Counted from the stretch's first letter, positions 52,915 through 62,746 are shown. The stretch is 64,000 nt of DNA from Paenibacillus sp. ACRRY (GCF_022346995.1 NZ_JAKRNM010000002.1:372001-436000); one strand, 5' to 3'. Notes: a model not told the origin generated them from the sequence alone. Program-made: numbers and translations.

Positions 52915-55734
52915 GTGAAGGGCAGACCTTTGGTAGTATTCACCGTCTGTTGGTTATGCGGCAGCGGGTTGGCTTGTGCGTTGACAGGATGGACGCTCTT
53001 TTGGGGGATGATCGGTGCTATTGCCTGTTTGCCGTTCCTGCTTCGGTGGATTGGAATGCGTGGCTGGTCCATCTTGGTGTTAATTGCGTCGCTAATAGGT
53101 GGCGCTGTGCACTGGGAGTGGAATGAGGCCCGGAATGTAAGCAGTTTGCCCGAGGTTACTCATATGGCAGTTGAAGAGCTGGATGGGTACGCTGCAGCGC
53201 TTCATGGAACATTGGATTCAGACGTCCGGATTGATGGTGACCGGGCAGACTTTCAGGTTCAGCTTGATTCCATAGAACCTTTGGTAGAGGACCAATCCGG
53301 GACAGATCCAGAGATTATACAGCTGCCCACCAAAAAAGAACGTCTGATGGTGCAGGTACGATTGGCTGAAGAGCAAGAACAGCAGGTAGCGGCAGCATGG
53401 CGACGAGGTGATGCAATCACGTTGACTGGTTCACTGGCGCTGCCTGGAGAAGCGAGGAATTTTGGCGGTTTTGATTATCGGAATTATCTAAAGACACAGT
53501 ACATCCACTGGTTGTTCAAAGTAAAGGGAGCCAGTTCGGTAACAGCCACTTCTCCTGAAGGGCTTGGGCAGTTTAATATACTTCGCTGGAATGACTTGGT
53601 CAGAAACCAATTGGGCACTGCGGTAGACAGACTGTTTCCGGAACCACACGCAGGTTATATGAAAGGGCTAATTATAGGTATGGCAAGCGACATCGATCCG
53701 GATACGTATGGTCAGTTTTCACAATTGGGACTTACGCATATACTGGCCATCTCGGGTACGCATGTTGCGGTGTATGTGGCGTCACTATTACTTCTGATGT
53801 CGTGGTTGAGGCTAACCCGGGAAACATCACTTACCATAGTCTTGTTGTTAATTCCTGCCTATGTATTGTTATCTGGGGGTTCGCCTTCAGTTATTCGTGC
53901 AGGGATTATGTCCATGATCGGTTTGTATATGGCCCGAAGAGGTTTGGCCAGGGACGGACTGCAGATGATCAGCGCAGCTGCCTTGATGATGATGTGGTGG
54001 AATCCCTACTTCTTGCTCAGCGTGAGCTTTCAGCTCTCCTTTCTTGTGACTGCAGGGCTGATGATCTATATGCCTCTTATAAACCGGTTATTCAACGGAT
54101 GGCCCAAAGCCATTGCAGCGACAGCTTCGGTGACGGTAACCGCACAGCTTATTTCTTTTCCAGTGACTATTTTATATTTCAACCAGTTTTCGCTGCTTTC
54201 CTTCGTCGCCAATTTTCTGCTTGTATCTTTAATTAGCGCTGTTGTACTGCCGCTTGGTACGGTCGCACTTCTATTGTCATTCCTATGGATGCCTCTGGCC
54301 AAACCTCTTGCCTGGGTTGCGATTTTACTAAACAAACTGACATTTGTGAGCGTGGAATGGATGAACAGCCTGCCGGGTTTTGTACTCATCTGGGCTACCC
54401 CTTCCCTGTTATGGATTGCTGCATATTATGCGGTTTTATATCTACTTTTGTACCTTCTTCATCGTGGAAAAGGAGACATGCAGCATGCCTTGAACGTTGA
54501 AGGAGACACGGTACCACTGAGTCATGCTTCTGGGGAACGTCGTTTGGCTGAAATGGTTCAGCCTGGTGTGATCGATACACCGACGGAAGATCAACGTAGG
54601 AGTAACCAGGTTCTCGGTAATAAATCTGGATCGATGACGACACTGAGTGCAAGTATTGTGTGGCCTGAATATACCAGTGCGTTTACGGCAAGAGGTGCAG
54701 GCTACTATGGTGGTGAACGGATGAGTTTGTTCCATAAAGGGATGTGTGGTTTGCTGGCTCTGATTCTTGTTGCCGGGTTGGGCTGGGCTTACCGGACTCC
54801 ACAGCCTCCCGGCACTGGAGTCGTTCAGTTTCTGGATATTGGCCAAGGAGATAGCACACTGATTACTACGCCTGGAGGTAAACATATTTTGGTGGATGGC
54901 GGTGGCACAGTTCATTTTGGCAACCAGGAATCCTGGAAAATTCGGCGGGATCCTTACGAAGTGGGAGCTAAAGTGGTTGTACCTTTATTGAAAAAACGTG
55001 GTATTCACCGACTGGATGCGGTCATTCTGACTCATGCCGATCAGGATCACGCCGGGGGCTTGCAGGCCGTGCTTGAGCAGATTCCGGTTGAGCGCTTCAT
55101 GTTTAACGGTACAACAAGTGGCAAAGACAATTTCGAAAAGTTGCTGGATACAGCCGTAGAACGACATATACCGTTATATGCCATTCAACAAGGAATGTCA
55201 TATGCACCTGATGCAGAGACCAAGCTTCATTTCATATCACCGGATCTGGATCATTCAGTAAATGAAGGAGACAGGCTGCCTGTGTCTGAACACCAGAATC
55301 ATGATTCGGTTGTATTTTTACTGGAGATGGCAGGGGCTTCCCTGTTGTTCACAGGAGACATGGATGCGGCGGCAGAACAGAATCTATTATATATAATTCA
55401 AGACGGATCTCTTGCAGCTTCATTCAAACAAGAGAGTAATTCGTTTTCTTTGCCTTCCTCCACCCGAGCGGCGGTCGATGTACTGAAGGTGGCGCACCAC
55501 GGCAGCAAAACTTCGTCGACCGAAGCGTGGCTGGAGTATTGGAATGCCCAATCAGCGGTCATTTCGGCAGGAGCCAACAATACATATGGGCATCCCAACC
55601 CCGGTGTACTCGAACGCCTGCAAGCTGTAGGTTCGCAGATTTACCGAACAGATCAGATGGGCGAAATCCAGATGAGAATAAAGGACGGCAAGATTGAGGT
55701 ACGTCAAAAATTGATTATGGATGAGTTAAACTGA
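52915..55734 (+). CDS. comEC: ComEC/Rec2 DNA translocation channel
   Basis: A 939-residue polytopic protein. An N-terminal DUF4131 region precedes the competence domain (about 240-500; LTHILAISGTHVAVYVA, GGSPSVIRAGIMSM) and a C-terminal metallo-beta-lactamase domain (about 630-930; LDIGQGDSTLITTPGGKH, LTHADQDHAGG, FTGDMD, VAHHGSKTSS). The last domain is a nuclease-like module that may degrade the non-transported strand. GTG 52915 follows GGAGGGAGGAA. A linker of about 130 residues separates the domains. Confidence 0.96.
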   Translation: MKGRPLVVFTVCWLCGSGLACALTGWTLFWGMIGAIACLPFLLRWIGMRGWSILVLIASLIGGAVHWEWNEARNVSSLPEVTHMAVEELDGYAAALHGTLDSDVRIDGDRADFQVQLDSIEPLVEDQSGTDPEIIQLPTKKERLMVQVRLAEEQEQQVAAAWRRGDAITLTGSLALPGEARNFGGFDYRNYLKTQYIHWLFKVKGASSVTATSPEGLGQFNILRWNDLVRNQLGTAVDRLFPEPHAGYMKGLIIGMASDIDPDTYGQFSQLGLTHILAISGTHVAVYVASLLLLMSWLRLTRETSLTIVLLLIPAYVLLSGGSPSVIRAGIMSMIGLYMARRGLARDGLQMISAAALMMMWWNPYFLLSVSFQLSFLVTAGLMIYMPLINRLFNGWPKAIAATASVTVTAQLISFPVTILYFNQFSLLSFVANFLLVSLISAVVLPLGTVALLLSFLWMPLAKPLAWVAILLNKLTFVSVEWMNSLPGFVLIWATPSLLWIAAYYAVLYLLLYLLHRGKGDMQHALNVEGDTVPLSHASGERRLAEMVQPGVIDTPTEDQRRSNQVLGNKSGSMTTLSASIVWPEYTSAFTARGAGYYGGERMSLFHKGMCGLLALILVAGLGWAYRTPQPPGTGVVQFLDIGQGDSTLITTPGGKHILVDGGGTVHFGNQESWKIRRDPYEVGAKVVVPLLKKRGIHRLDAVILTHADQDHAGGLQAVLEQIPVERFMFNGTTSGKDNFEKLLDTAVERHIPLYAIQQGMSYAPDAETKLHFISPDLDHSVNEGDRLPVSEHQNHDSVVFLLEMAGASLLFTGDMDAAAEQNLLYIIQDGSLAASFKQESNSFSLPSSTRAAVDVLKVAHHGSKTSSTEAWLEYWNAQSAVISAGANNTYGHPNPGVLERLQAVGSQIYRTDQMGEIQMRIKDGKIEVRQKLIMDELN

Positions 55735-55751
55735 TTAGTATTTATTAATGC

Positions 55752-55801
55752 AAAAAGCCCGTTTCGGCTAGTCTCCCAGATGGAGTATAGCCGAAACGGG
55801 C
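55752..55801 (-). terminator. Bidirectional terminator after comEC
   Basis: GCCCGTTTCGGCTA pairs perfectly with TAGCCGAAACGGGC; on the reverse strand it is followed by TTTTT, so it best serves the reverse-strand gene. Confidence 0.88.
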
Positions 55802-55821
55802 CATTTATTAATGAAAAATAA

Positions 55822-56124
55822 TTATTCAACGCCGTCCTTAAAATGTTTGTTCCAATGTTTGTCACCTTTGTGCAAAAGGTCTTCCACTGTTTTTTCCAAT
55901 GTGAGGAGAAGCTGCTCTCTGACATCAAGTACAGTTTCTCTGTACAGACGTTCTTCCGATCCGACGATTTTATCGCCGTATAACGCCTGTGCAGCGGTGT
56001 ATTTCCGGTGTTCCTCAACCAAAGTATCAATGGATTGCAGTGCATGTTCTACAAAATGAGAAATGCTTTGATATTCCTTCGGCATTTGTTCTTTTAATAA
56101 TTGAATTTTCGCAAGAGCTGGCAT
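55822..56124 (-). CDS. Conserved hypothetical protein, 100 residues
   Basis: ATG 56124 follows GAGGTGATG; a longer frame to 56175 lacks a ribosome-binding site. The product is soluble and helical (PKEYQSISHFVEHALQSIDT, TVEDLLHKGDKHWNKHF) with no recognised family. It lies alone between convergent comEC and the ECF sigma operon. Confidence 0.72.
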   Translation of the reverse strand: MPALAKIQLLKEQMPKEYQSISHFVEHALQSIDTLVEEHRKYTAAQALYGDKIVGSEERLYRETVLDVREQLLLTLEKTVEDLLHKGDKHWNKHFKDGVE

Positions 56125-56229
56125 GCGCTCATCACCTCGTATTATGAATGTAAATTTACAATACACTATTTTCATGAAAATTGCATTAAAAAGAGCTTAA
56201 ATTTGGACAAATTTCGACTTTTTTTATTT

Positions 56230-56258
56230 TTGAAAACTTTCACGCGCTTATCTATAAT
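56230..56258 (+). promoter_or_regulatory. SigA-type promoter upstream of the ECF operon
   Basis: TTGAAA, 17 bases, TATAAT. It would give a leader of about 300 bases before the sigma gene; no small frame in the leader is convincing. Confidence 0.6.
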
Positions 56259-56507
56259 GTATGCCATTGCAATTGAATTGAGTCGTGTAAGTAATGGAAT
56301 GGCTGGTTGAAGCGGCGTGGTGACTCAGTATGCAATTTCTGTTATTCTAAGATAAGTTTCAGCGGCCCTTCATACATAAGCCGTTATTTTGTTGTGGTAA
56401 TATTCACATCTAGTACCGTATTCTAGGGACATGCTGAGCTTAGTAAGCGATAACAAGTGTGAATGTTCCATTGTTTTACCTTTTCTGTCTAAAAAAATAC
56501 TTAACTT

Positions 56508-56534
56508 TGCAACAATTTTATTGATGAACACGTC
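56508..56534 (+). promoter_or_regulatory. Candidate autoregulatory ECF promoter
   Basis: TGCAAC, 17 bases, CGTC resembles the ECF consensus (TGAAAC-N16-17-CGTC). It lies 31 bases before the sigma start, where self-activation is expected. Confidence 0.55.
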
Positions 56535-56564
56535 TGTAAGGTTGCAGGGAGAGGGGGATCCTTT

Positions 56565-57113
56565 GTGGTAGAGCCGGAACTCATCAGAGCCGCTCAATCG
56601 GGCGATCGCGACGCTCTAATTACCCTATTGCGGGACATAGAACAGCATGTATACCGAACCGCATATTACATTTTAAATAATGAACAGGATGCTTTGGACG
56701 CTGCTCAGGAAGCATTGATCCGAATCTATACCAAAATTAATTCCTATGAAGAAAAAGCCCAATTCAAAACATGGGTGCAGCGCATCGTAACGAATATCTG
56801 TATTGATAAATTCAGAAGAACCAAGCCCTCGGTCTCCATTGACGAGCATGAGATGGTATTTCAGGATAATCAGGATGTGGAGTTTGAAGTCATGTCCACG
56901 TATGTTGCCAAAGATATTCAGGATGCGATCAACAAGCTTCCAGAACATCATCGAACGGTAATCGTACTAAGATATTTGCAGGATTTATCGTATAACGAAA
57001 TTGCGGATTGTCTTGATCTTCCGCTGAATACAGTCAAATCGTATTTATTCAGAGCCAGACAGCAATTGCAAAATCTACTTCAGGAGTATCAGAAAGGTGG
57101 TGTGACAGGATGA
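56565..57113 (+). CDS. ECF-type RNA polymerase sigma factor
   Basis: A 182-residue extracytoplasmic-function sigma factor. Region 2 (DALDAAQEALIRIYTKINSY, FKTWVQRIVTNICIDKFRR) and region 4 (LPEHHRTVIVLRYLQDLSY, LPLNTVKSYLFRARQQL) are complete. GTG 56565 follows GGGAGAGGGGG. It overlaps the anti-sigma gene by four bases. This insertion between comEC and holA is absent from the usual Bacillus order. The signal is unknown. Confidence 0.94.
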   Translation: MVEPELIRAAQSGDRDALITLLRDIEQHVYRTAYYILNNEQDALDAAQEALIRIYTKINSYEEKAQFKTWVQRIVTNICIDKFRRTKPSVSIDEHEMVFQDNQDVEFEVMSTYVAKDIQDAINKLPEHHRTVIVLRYLQDLSYNEIADCLDLPLNTVKSYLFRARQQLQNLLQEYQKGGVTG

Positions 57114-58387
57114 AATGCGAAGAGGTGGTGGAATGGATGCACCGGTATCTGGATCATGATCTGGGCGACGCGGAAACTGCGCAGATGCTACAGCACGTGG
57201 CCCAATGCCCGGAGTGCGCCGAGAATTTTAGTTTGCTTAGAGCTCTTTCCAGAGAATTGGAAGATTTGCCGCAAGTGACCCCAAAATTCAGTTTGGTTGA
57301 TGCTATTATGCCTCAATTGGATGCAATTGATGAAGCGCGTAGGGAACAAAGCAGTACAATACAGGAAATGACTCCTGTCCCTGCTGCATTCGAGAATTTA
57401 CAACGTTCAAGTGAGCGCAAACCGAAGCAGAAGTGGCTAAACTCCATGGTCGGCCGGATGTCAATGGGTGCTGCAGCTGCGGCTGTGGTGCTGGGCGTGG
57501 CGATTTGGGGCTATGAACCTGAAAAGGTGGAGAATGCCGAGTCTATGATGTTGAGTTCGGGCAGCACTCAGGAAACTGGTGCGGTTGAACAAAATCCGCT
57601 AAGTCGGGAGCTGGAGAACGACGAATCCTTACCGCCTGATAGCAATAACGGTCCATTCGTGGATGATACTGAGAATAAGTCTTCCATGGCAGAAAAGATG
57701 GATCCAGAGATTGTTCCTGATGAAAATGAATCAGATAACGTACAGGAACCTAAGATGACAGATAACCAAACGTCAAACCAGTCAGGCACAACGTCTGAAA
57801 CGGATAATAGTACCGAAGCGCGAAATACGCCCTCCACTCCCGATGCTTCCAATAGTCAGAAGAGTCAGGATCAAGGACAGGATACGCAGCCCAAAAATCA
57901 GGATTCAAGTACAGCTATGGTGCCGCCTGCAGGTGCAGATGAAAAAGAAACAACAGAAACAAGTGACGGTAGAAATCCTGAATCATACAACACACAGGGG
58001 ATCGCCCCTGAGGTAGATACGAAGGAATCGACTGAAGACAATCAGTCTTCTGGTACCGATTCGGGAACTGCGGCAACGAGTGGCAGCAAAGAATTTGTTG
58101 CACCGGATCAAGGGATAACCTCTACCATGACGTCGAAGGAATGGAGTTCACCTGATGGATCTTATGTGGTGATGCTGATCGACAACCAATTAAGTGTGTA
58201 TTCCAAATCAGCTGCGGATTCAGACATTCTTAATCTGGTGGAACAGCGCAATCTGGAAGGTACATTGAAGACAGCCGGCTGGTCCAGCGACAGTACCTCG
58301 TTTAACTACGAGACAGACAAGGATGGAACTACGGTAAAGAATTCATTTACTGTACCTTCAGCTTCGGGTGAAACGTCTGCAAAATAA
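57110..58387 (+). CDS. Anti-sigma factor with zinc-binding N-terminus and long external tail
   Basis: A 425-residue transmembrane anti-sigma factor. The cytoplasmic zf-HC2 domain has KCEEVVEWMHRYLD and the HVAQCPEC (Hx3CxxC) motif. A helix at about 118-138 (MSMGAAAAAVVLGVAIWGY) crosses the membrane. The outside part is long, acidic and rich in Ser/Thr/Asn/Gln (about 150-340, disordered), ending in a small folded domain with YVVMLIDNQLSVYSK. It should hold the ECF sigma inactive until released by envelope stress. The long disordered sensor tail is unusual. Confidence 0.9.
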   Translation: MKCEEVVEWMHRYLDHDLGDAETAQMLQHVAQCPECAENFSLLRALSRELEDLPQVTPKFSLVDAIMPQLDAIDEARREQSSTIQEMTPVPAAFENLQRSSERKPKQKWLNSMVGRMSMGAAAAAVVLGVAIWGYEPEKVENAESMMLSSGSTQETGAVEQNPLSRELENDESLPPDSNNGPFVDDTENKSSMAEKMDPEIVPDENESDNVQEPKMTDNQTSNQSGTTSETDNSTEARNTPSTPDASNSQKSQDQGQDTQPKNQDSSTAMVPPAGADEKETTETSDGRNPESYNTQGIAPEVDTKESTEDNQSSGTDSGTAATSGSKEFVAPDQGITSTMTSKEWSSPDGSYVVMLIDNQLSVYSKSAADSDILNLVEQRNLEGTLKTAGWSSDSTSFNYETDKDGTTVKNSFTVPSASGETSAK

Positions 58388-58559
58388 TTCGGAGAATGTG
58401 AGCCTACTCTCTCGAATCAGCAGAACATTTCAAGCTTGGCAAGAATATACTGAACGTATCAATAACGTCCTATCTCAGTTGAAACAACTGACGTCGTATG
58501 ACCGGGGCCCAGCTATTTCTAGAATCGCTGGTGTCCTCGTTTATATAGATGTAGGACCA

Positions 58560-58598
58560 GGGGGCCTTCATTCGTTATAAAGGATGAAGGTCCCTTTG
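58560..58598 (+). terminator. Hairpin between anti-sigma gene and holA
   Basis: GGGGCCTTCAT pairs with ATGAAGGTCCC, then TTTGTTG. T tract is weak. Confidence 0.55.
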
Positions 58599-58646
58599 TT
58601 GTCTGTCCTGTTTTCTGGTAGGATAGTAGGGATAGGGGGCACCGTG

Positions 58647-59663
58647 ATGGATGTGAAAAGTGCAACAAAGGCGATACGAAATGGGGAGACGGCTCCGATA
58701 TATGTGCTGTACGGAACGGAGAAATACCAGATACAGCAATTTACGGATATGTTAAAAGAACAGGTAATCGAGGAAGAGCATCGGGATTTTGCGATTATTC
58801 CGTATGATCTGTCCGAAACACCTGTAGAGGTAGTTATTGAGGAAGCGGAGACGGTTCCCTTTTTGGTTCCTCGGAAATTAATTATTGTAAGAGATGCGAG
58901 CTTGTTTACGGCAGGTAAAGAATCCAAGATTGATCACCAGGTGGATCGTCTGCTTACCTATATGGATAATCCGGCTGACTACAGTACCATTGTTTTCCTC
59001 GCGCAGGGAGACAAGCTGGATGAGCGTAAGAAGTTGGTGAAGGCAGTCAAGAAACAGGCCGTTGTTCTGGCCTTCGCTCCACTGAGCGGAGAAGAATTGT
59101 TGAATTGGATCGTGAAGCTTGCGAAGCAGCGCGATGTGTCGTTTGAAGCTGGGGCTGCTGATACGCTTGTGAGTTTTGCGGGGACAGGTTTGCAGACACT
59201 GTCTGCTGAAGTAGACAAGCTGTGCCTGTATGCGGGTAACGGAGGAACCATCCGCCGTGCCGACATTGAGTCATTGGTTGCGCGCAGTACCGAGCAGAAT
59301 GTATTTGCCTTGGTGGAGGAATTAGCCAACCTGCGTCTGGAGAAAGCGCTGGGACTATTCTATGAACTGCTGAAACAGCGTGAAGAGCCCATTAAAATTG
59401 CAGCACTGATCGCTCGTCAGTTCCGAATCATGATACAAGTGAAAGAGCTTGGGCAGCAAAGTTATTCGCAGCAGCAAATTGCCAGCCAGCTTGGTTTGCA
59501 TCCGTACGCTGTTAAAATTGCAGGAGAGCAGGCTCGCAAATTTCAGCCCGAACGGCTGAGAAACATTCTGAGTCATCTTAGCGAGCTGGATTACCAGATG
59601 AAGACAGGTGCAGTCGATAAAGTGCTTGGTTTGGAGTTGTTCTTGCTTAGACTTGGAGCATAA
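58647..59663 (+). CDS. holA: DNA polymerase III subunit delta
   Basis: A 338-residue HolA (YqeN), the clamp-loader subunit that opens the beta clamp. IYVLYGTEKYQIQQF marks the start of the AAA+-like fold; VPFLVPRKLIIVRDA and LGLHPYAVKIAGEQARKF are family blocks. ATG 58647 after GATAGGGGG is used. It lies in its usual place between comEC and rpsT. Confidence 0.95.
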   Translation: MDVKSATKAIRNGETAPIYVLYGTEKYQIQQFTDMLKEQVIEEEHRDFAIIPYDLSETPVEVVIEEAETVPFLVPRKLIIVRDASLFTAGKESKIDHQVDRLLTYMDNPADYSTIVFLAQGDKLDERKKLVKAVKKQAVVLAFAPLSGEELLNWIVKLAKQRDVSFEAGAADTLVSFAGTGLQTLSAEVDKLCLYAGNGGTIRRADIESLVARSTEQNVFALVEELANLRLEKALGLFYELLKQREEPIKIAALIARQFRIMIQVKELGQQSYSQQQIASQLGLHPYAVKIAGEQARKFQPERLRNILSHLSELDYQMKTGAVDKVLGLELFLLRLGA

Positions 59664-59696
59664 AGGCAGCGCCGTAAGATAGAATCGATTCGCAAT

Positions 59697-59744
59697 AAAA
59701 GAACCCGTATCCGGTCGTCAGACACCGGTTACGGGTTCTTTTAT
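59697..59744 (+). terminator. Terminator of holA
   Basis: AAAAGAACCCGTA and TACGGGTTCTTTT pair, with an inner CCGGT/ACCGG stem. Confidence 0.9.
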
Positions 59745-59768
59745 TTGGATACTTATTAGACCAGATAC

Positions 59769-59806
59769 TAAAAAATCCTGAAAGCACGGTGCTGTTCAGG
59801 ATTTTT
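59769..59806 (-). terminator. Terminator of rpsT
   Basis: AAAAATCCTGAA pairs with TTCAGGATTTTT across twelve bases; T runs on both strands. It lies 27 bases past the rpsT stop. Confidence 0.88.
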
Positions 59807-59832
59807 CCATTGGATCGTATAAGTAACGCTTC

Positions 59833-60105
59833 TTACGCTTGTGCGGAAAGAGCGTTCAGTTTTTTCGCCAAGCGAGACTTTTTGCGAGCTGCAGCATTTT
59901 TATGAACCAGACCTTTAGTTACAGCCTTGTCCAGCTTTTTGGAAGCAGCTTGAATCGCAGCTTTTGCAGTATCAACTTCGTTGCTTACCAGAGCAGCATC
60001 AGCAGCTTTAACAGCTGTACGGAGTGCGGATTTCTGGGAAGCGTTGAGTGCGCGGCGCTTGTCGCTCGTTTTTACGCGTTTAACAGCGGATTTGATGTTT
60101 GGCAT
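59833..60105 (-). CDS. rpsT: 30S ribosomal protein S20
   Basis: A 90-residue basic helical protein; [20 protein letters not shown] is the typical S20 N-terminus. ATG 60105 with AGGAGGTGA eight bases upstream is preferred over ATG 60114. It binds the 5' domain of 16S rRNA. The gene is reverse-oriented between holA and gpr, as in Bacillus. Confidence 0.97.
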   Translation of the reverse strand: MPNIKSAVKRVKTSDKRRALNASQKSALRTAVKAADAALVSNEVDTAKAAIQAASKKLDKAVTKGLVHKNAAARKKSRLAKKLNALSAQA

Positions 60106-60161
60106 TACATTCACCTCCTGTAAGGCATTCGCATGAATACAAACGTTTCACAACTTAAAAT

Positions 60162-60190
60162 ATTCTAGCACGCTAGCATGCAAAATGCAA
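60162..60190 (-). promoter_or_regulatory. rpsT promoter
   Basis: Reverse strand TTGCAT (60185-60190), 17 bases, TAGAAT (60162-60167), about 60 bases upstream of the start. Confidence 0.7.
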
Positions 60191-60217
60191 CAAATATTCT
60201 ATAGTGTTCTCGGCATT

Positions 60218-60247
60218 GCATAAAGAACCCCTTTTCCCCACACAATA
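60218..60247 (+). promoter_or_regulatory. Candidate SigG promoter of gpr
   Basis: GCATA (60218-60222), 18 bases, CACAATA (60241-60247) fits the forespore consensus GnATA-N18-CATnnTA with one mismatch, 32 bases before gpr. Confidence 0.5.
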
Positions 60248-60278
60248 TGCTCAAATGCGGTAAGGGAGGCAGGAACAG

Positions 60279-61280
60279 ATGACGCTTGATTTACAGAACT
60301 ATACCGTTCGCACTGACTTGGCAATCGACTCGAAGGAGATGGCTCAGGGTTCACAGAAACAAACGATTCCCGGGCTGCGGGAAGACGTGGAAGAAAAAGA
60401 CGGCATAACCATCACACGGATTGATGTGCTGAACGAGGCTGCTGCAAAGACCATCGGACGTGTCAAAGGACATTACGTCACGCTGGAAGTTCCGTCACTA
60501 CGTAATGGGGACACCGAACTTCAGGAACGTGTCGCAGCGGAATTCACGCGGGAGATGGAGGATTTTCTGACCAAGGCGGGAGTTAACAAGACATCCAAAG
60601 TGCTTATTGTAGGTCTTGGTAATTTGCACGTAACTCCTGATTCGCTTGGTCCATTAGTGGTCGAGAACTTGATGGTAACCCGTCAGTACTTTGAATTGGT
60701 ACCGGATCAGGTAGCTCCAGGATATCGTGAAGTCAGTGCCATCGCCCCTGGTGTGCTTGGTACTACAGGGATTGAGTCGAGCGACATCGTGCAGGGAATC
60801 GTAGATCGGACCAAACCGGATGCCATTATTGCCATTGATGCACTGGCTTCTCGTTCACTTGAACGTGTCAACACCACCATTCAAGTGGCTGACATCGGGA
60901 TTCATCCTGGTTCAGGTATCGGCAACAAACGGCGCGGACTTACCAAAGAAATTATGGGCGTACCATGTATTGCCATCGGTGTGCCAACAGTGTGCTACGC
61001 TTCTACTATAGTAAATAATGTCATTGAAATGATGAGTGCACACTTCCGTCAGGAGACGGATCAAACGAAGCAGATTATGGGCATGCTGGACGATATCGGT
61101 GAGCAGGATCGTTTAAGTTTGGTGAAAGAGGTGTTGGAGCCACTCGGTCACGATTTGATCGTTACTCCTAAGGAAATTGATGAATTCATCGAGGGAATTG
61201 CCAACGTTATTGCGACAGGCTTGAATGCTGCCCTGCATGATGCGGTGAATCCGGATAACGTTGCGGCGTATACTCATTAA
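60279..61280 (+). CDS. gpr: Spore protease Gpr
   Basis: A 333-residue germination protease that degrades small acid-soluble spore proteins. It starts with a removable propeptide (MTLDLQNYTVRTDLAID). Family blocks are KVLIVGLGNLHVTPDSLGP, PDAIIAIDALASRSLERVN and HPGSGIGNKRRGL. ATG 60279 follows GGGAGG. It leads the gpr-spoIIP-yqxA series. Confidence 0.97.
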   Translation: MTLDLQNYTVRTDLAIDSKEMAQGSQKQTIPGLREDVEEKDGITITRIDVLNEAAAKTIGRVKGHYVTLEVPSLRNGDTELQERVAAEFTREMEDFLTKAGVNKTSKVLIVGLGNLHVTPDSLGPLVVENLMVTRQYFELVPDQVAPGYREVSAIAPGVLGTTGIESSDIVQGIVDRTKPDAIIAIDALASRSLERVNTTIQVADIGIHPGSGIGNKRRGLTKEIMGVPCIAIGVPTVCYASTIVNNVIEMMSAHFRQETDQTKQIMGMLDDIGEQDRLSLVKEVLEPLGHDLIVTPKEIDEFIEGIANVIATGLNAALHDAVNPDNVAAYTH

Positions 61281-61299
61281 ACAGTAAACCATCACAGGC

Positions 61300-61332
61300 A
61301 GAAAGTCCGAATCTATCGGACTTTCTTTTTTT
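61300..61332 (+). terminator. Terminator of gpr
   Basis: AGAAAGTCCGA and TCGGACTTTCT pair perfectly across five bases, then seven T. Confidence 0.9.
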
Positions 61333-61420
61333 GTCTTTCTTCTACTTTCTGTTCTATCAAATCTTGCAGGCTCATAGAGTTGAAGTATAAGAGTTGTCCA
61401 GCAGGGAAGGAGACAGAAGA

Positions 61421-62710
61421 ATGAACAAAATATTGGCCTGGAATATCGGAAAGTGGAAAAAAAGATGTCTGCACGTGCTGGCCATGGGCCGTACGTTGCT
61501 GCTGCTTATGATTATATCCGCGTTGTTTTTTGTCGTACTTGGTCTGGGGGGCATGGCAGAGAAAAGGTTGAACAACTCGCCGGTTTCTTCCATGAAAGGT
61601 TTTGCGAGTGCTGTATCCAGCCGCTTTTTTGTGGATATGCTCGGCATGGAGATGCCCCACTTGACCCAAAAGGAGCAAACTTCGGCATTCTCCGGCGAAA
61701 ACCTGACTACATTTGTATTTCAACTTCTTACGAATGTTAATCCACAGGACCCCAAAAGCCTAATTGCAAGAGAAATGCCTGGCATGGGCAGCAATCAACC
61801 GGTATTGCTCCGGCCAGGTTCAGGAAACGAGAAGGCCGAAGCGCCTGAAGATTATCAACCAGGACCAGGGCTGACGGATACCGCATCTGCTGGAGGAGGC
61901 AAAACAGATGGCGAACTGCATATTCCCCCAGGTCAGGATGACCCGGATAATTCCGAAACGGACGAGCCTGAGGGTGGAGAAGTAAAAGAAGATCCTCCTC
62001 CGAAGAGCGGTGGTCAGGCAGGTGAAGCTACAACGGGTAAAAAAGCCGTGCTGATCTATCATTCCCATCCCCGTGAAGGATACAATCCGCTGCTTGGCAC
62101 CAAGAGTGATAACCCTTCCTCCGGAAAAGCAACAGGCAACGTTTTTCAAGTAGGGACGTACCTTTCCAACAGTTTGCAAAAGCTTGGTGTGGGAGTGGAG
62201 CATGCAACGGACGATTACCCGACCAAAGTGAAGGACTATAACTGGAACTATTCCTATAAATATTCGCGCCAGACTGTAAAGGCTGCCCTCGCCGAAAATG
62301 ATGATTTAACCTATCTCATTGATATTCACCGGGATTCCCAGCGTCATAACAAAACAACCACAACCATTGATGGCAAGGGATATGCCAAAGTATATTTCAT
62401 CATCGGGCATGAGAATCCGAACTGGCAACAAAATGAAGCCTTCGCTGCAAAGATACACAAGAAACTCGAAGCAAAATATCCAGGTGTCTCCAGAGGAGTC
62501 TGGGGCAAGGATGGCGGAGGAGCAAATAATGGCGAGTACAATCAAACCCTCTCACCCAACAGCATTCTGATTGAAATCGGAGGGATCGACAATACAGGCG
62601 CTGAGCTCAAGCGAACTTCACAAGTCCTTGCAGACATGATTGCCGAAGTATATTGGGAAGATCAGAACGTGGATAAAGCCAGTACGGGGACCAAGTCACA
62701 GGGCAGTTGA
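61421..62710 (+). CDS. spoIIP: Stage II sporulation protein P
   Basis: A 429-residue SpoIIP, the amidase/endopeptidase of the DMP engulfment machine. One N-terminal membrane helix (about 29-48), a Pro/Gly-rich linker (about 140-205) and the C-terminal hydrolase domain: VLIYHSHPREGYNP, YLIDIHRDSQRHNK, FIIGHENPNWQQN and NSILIEIGGIDN (His, His, Glu candidates). ATG 61421 follows GGAAGGAGA. Confidence 0.96.
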   Translation: MNKILAWNIGKWKKRCLHVLAMGRTLLLLMIISALFFVVLGLGGMAEKRLNNSPVSSMKGFASAVSSRFFVDMLGMEMPHLTQKEQTSAFSGENLTTFVFQLLTNVNPQDPKSLIAREMPGMGSNQPVLLRPGSGNEKAEAPEDYQPGPGLTDTASAGGGKTDGELHIPPGQDDPDNSETDEPEGGEVKEDPPPKSGGQAGEATTGKKAVLIYHSHPREGYNPLLGTKSDNPSSGKATGNVFQVGTYLSNSLQKLGVGVEHATDDYPTKVKDYNWNYSYKYSRQTVKAALAENDDLTYLIDIHRDSQRHNKTTTTIDGKGYAKVYFIIGHENPNWQQNEAFAAKIHKKLEAKYPGVSRGVWGKDGGGANNGEYNQTLSPNSILIEIGGIDNTGAELKRTSQVLADMIAEVYWEDQNVDKASTGTKSQGS

Positions 62711-62746
62711 TTATTTCAGAATGTAACCTGATAGGAGGGGAAGCAT

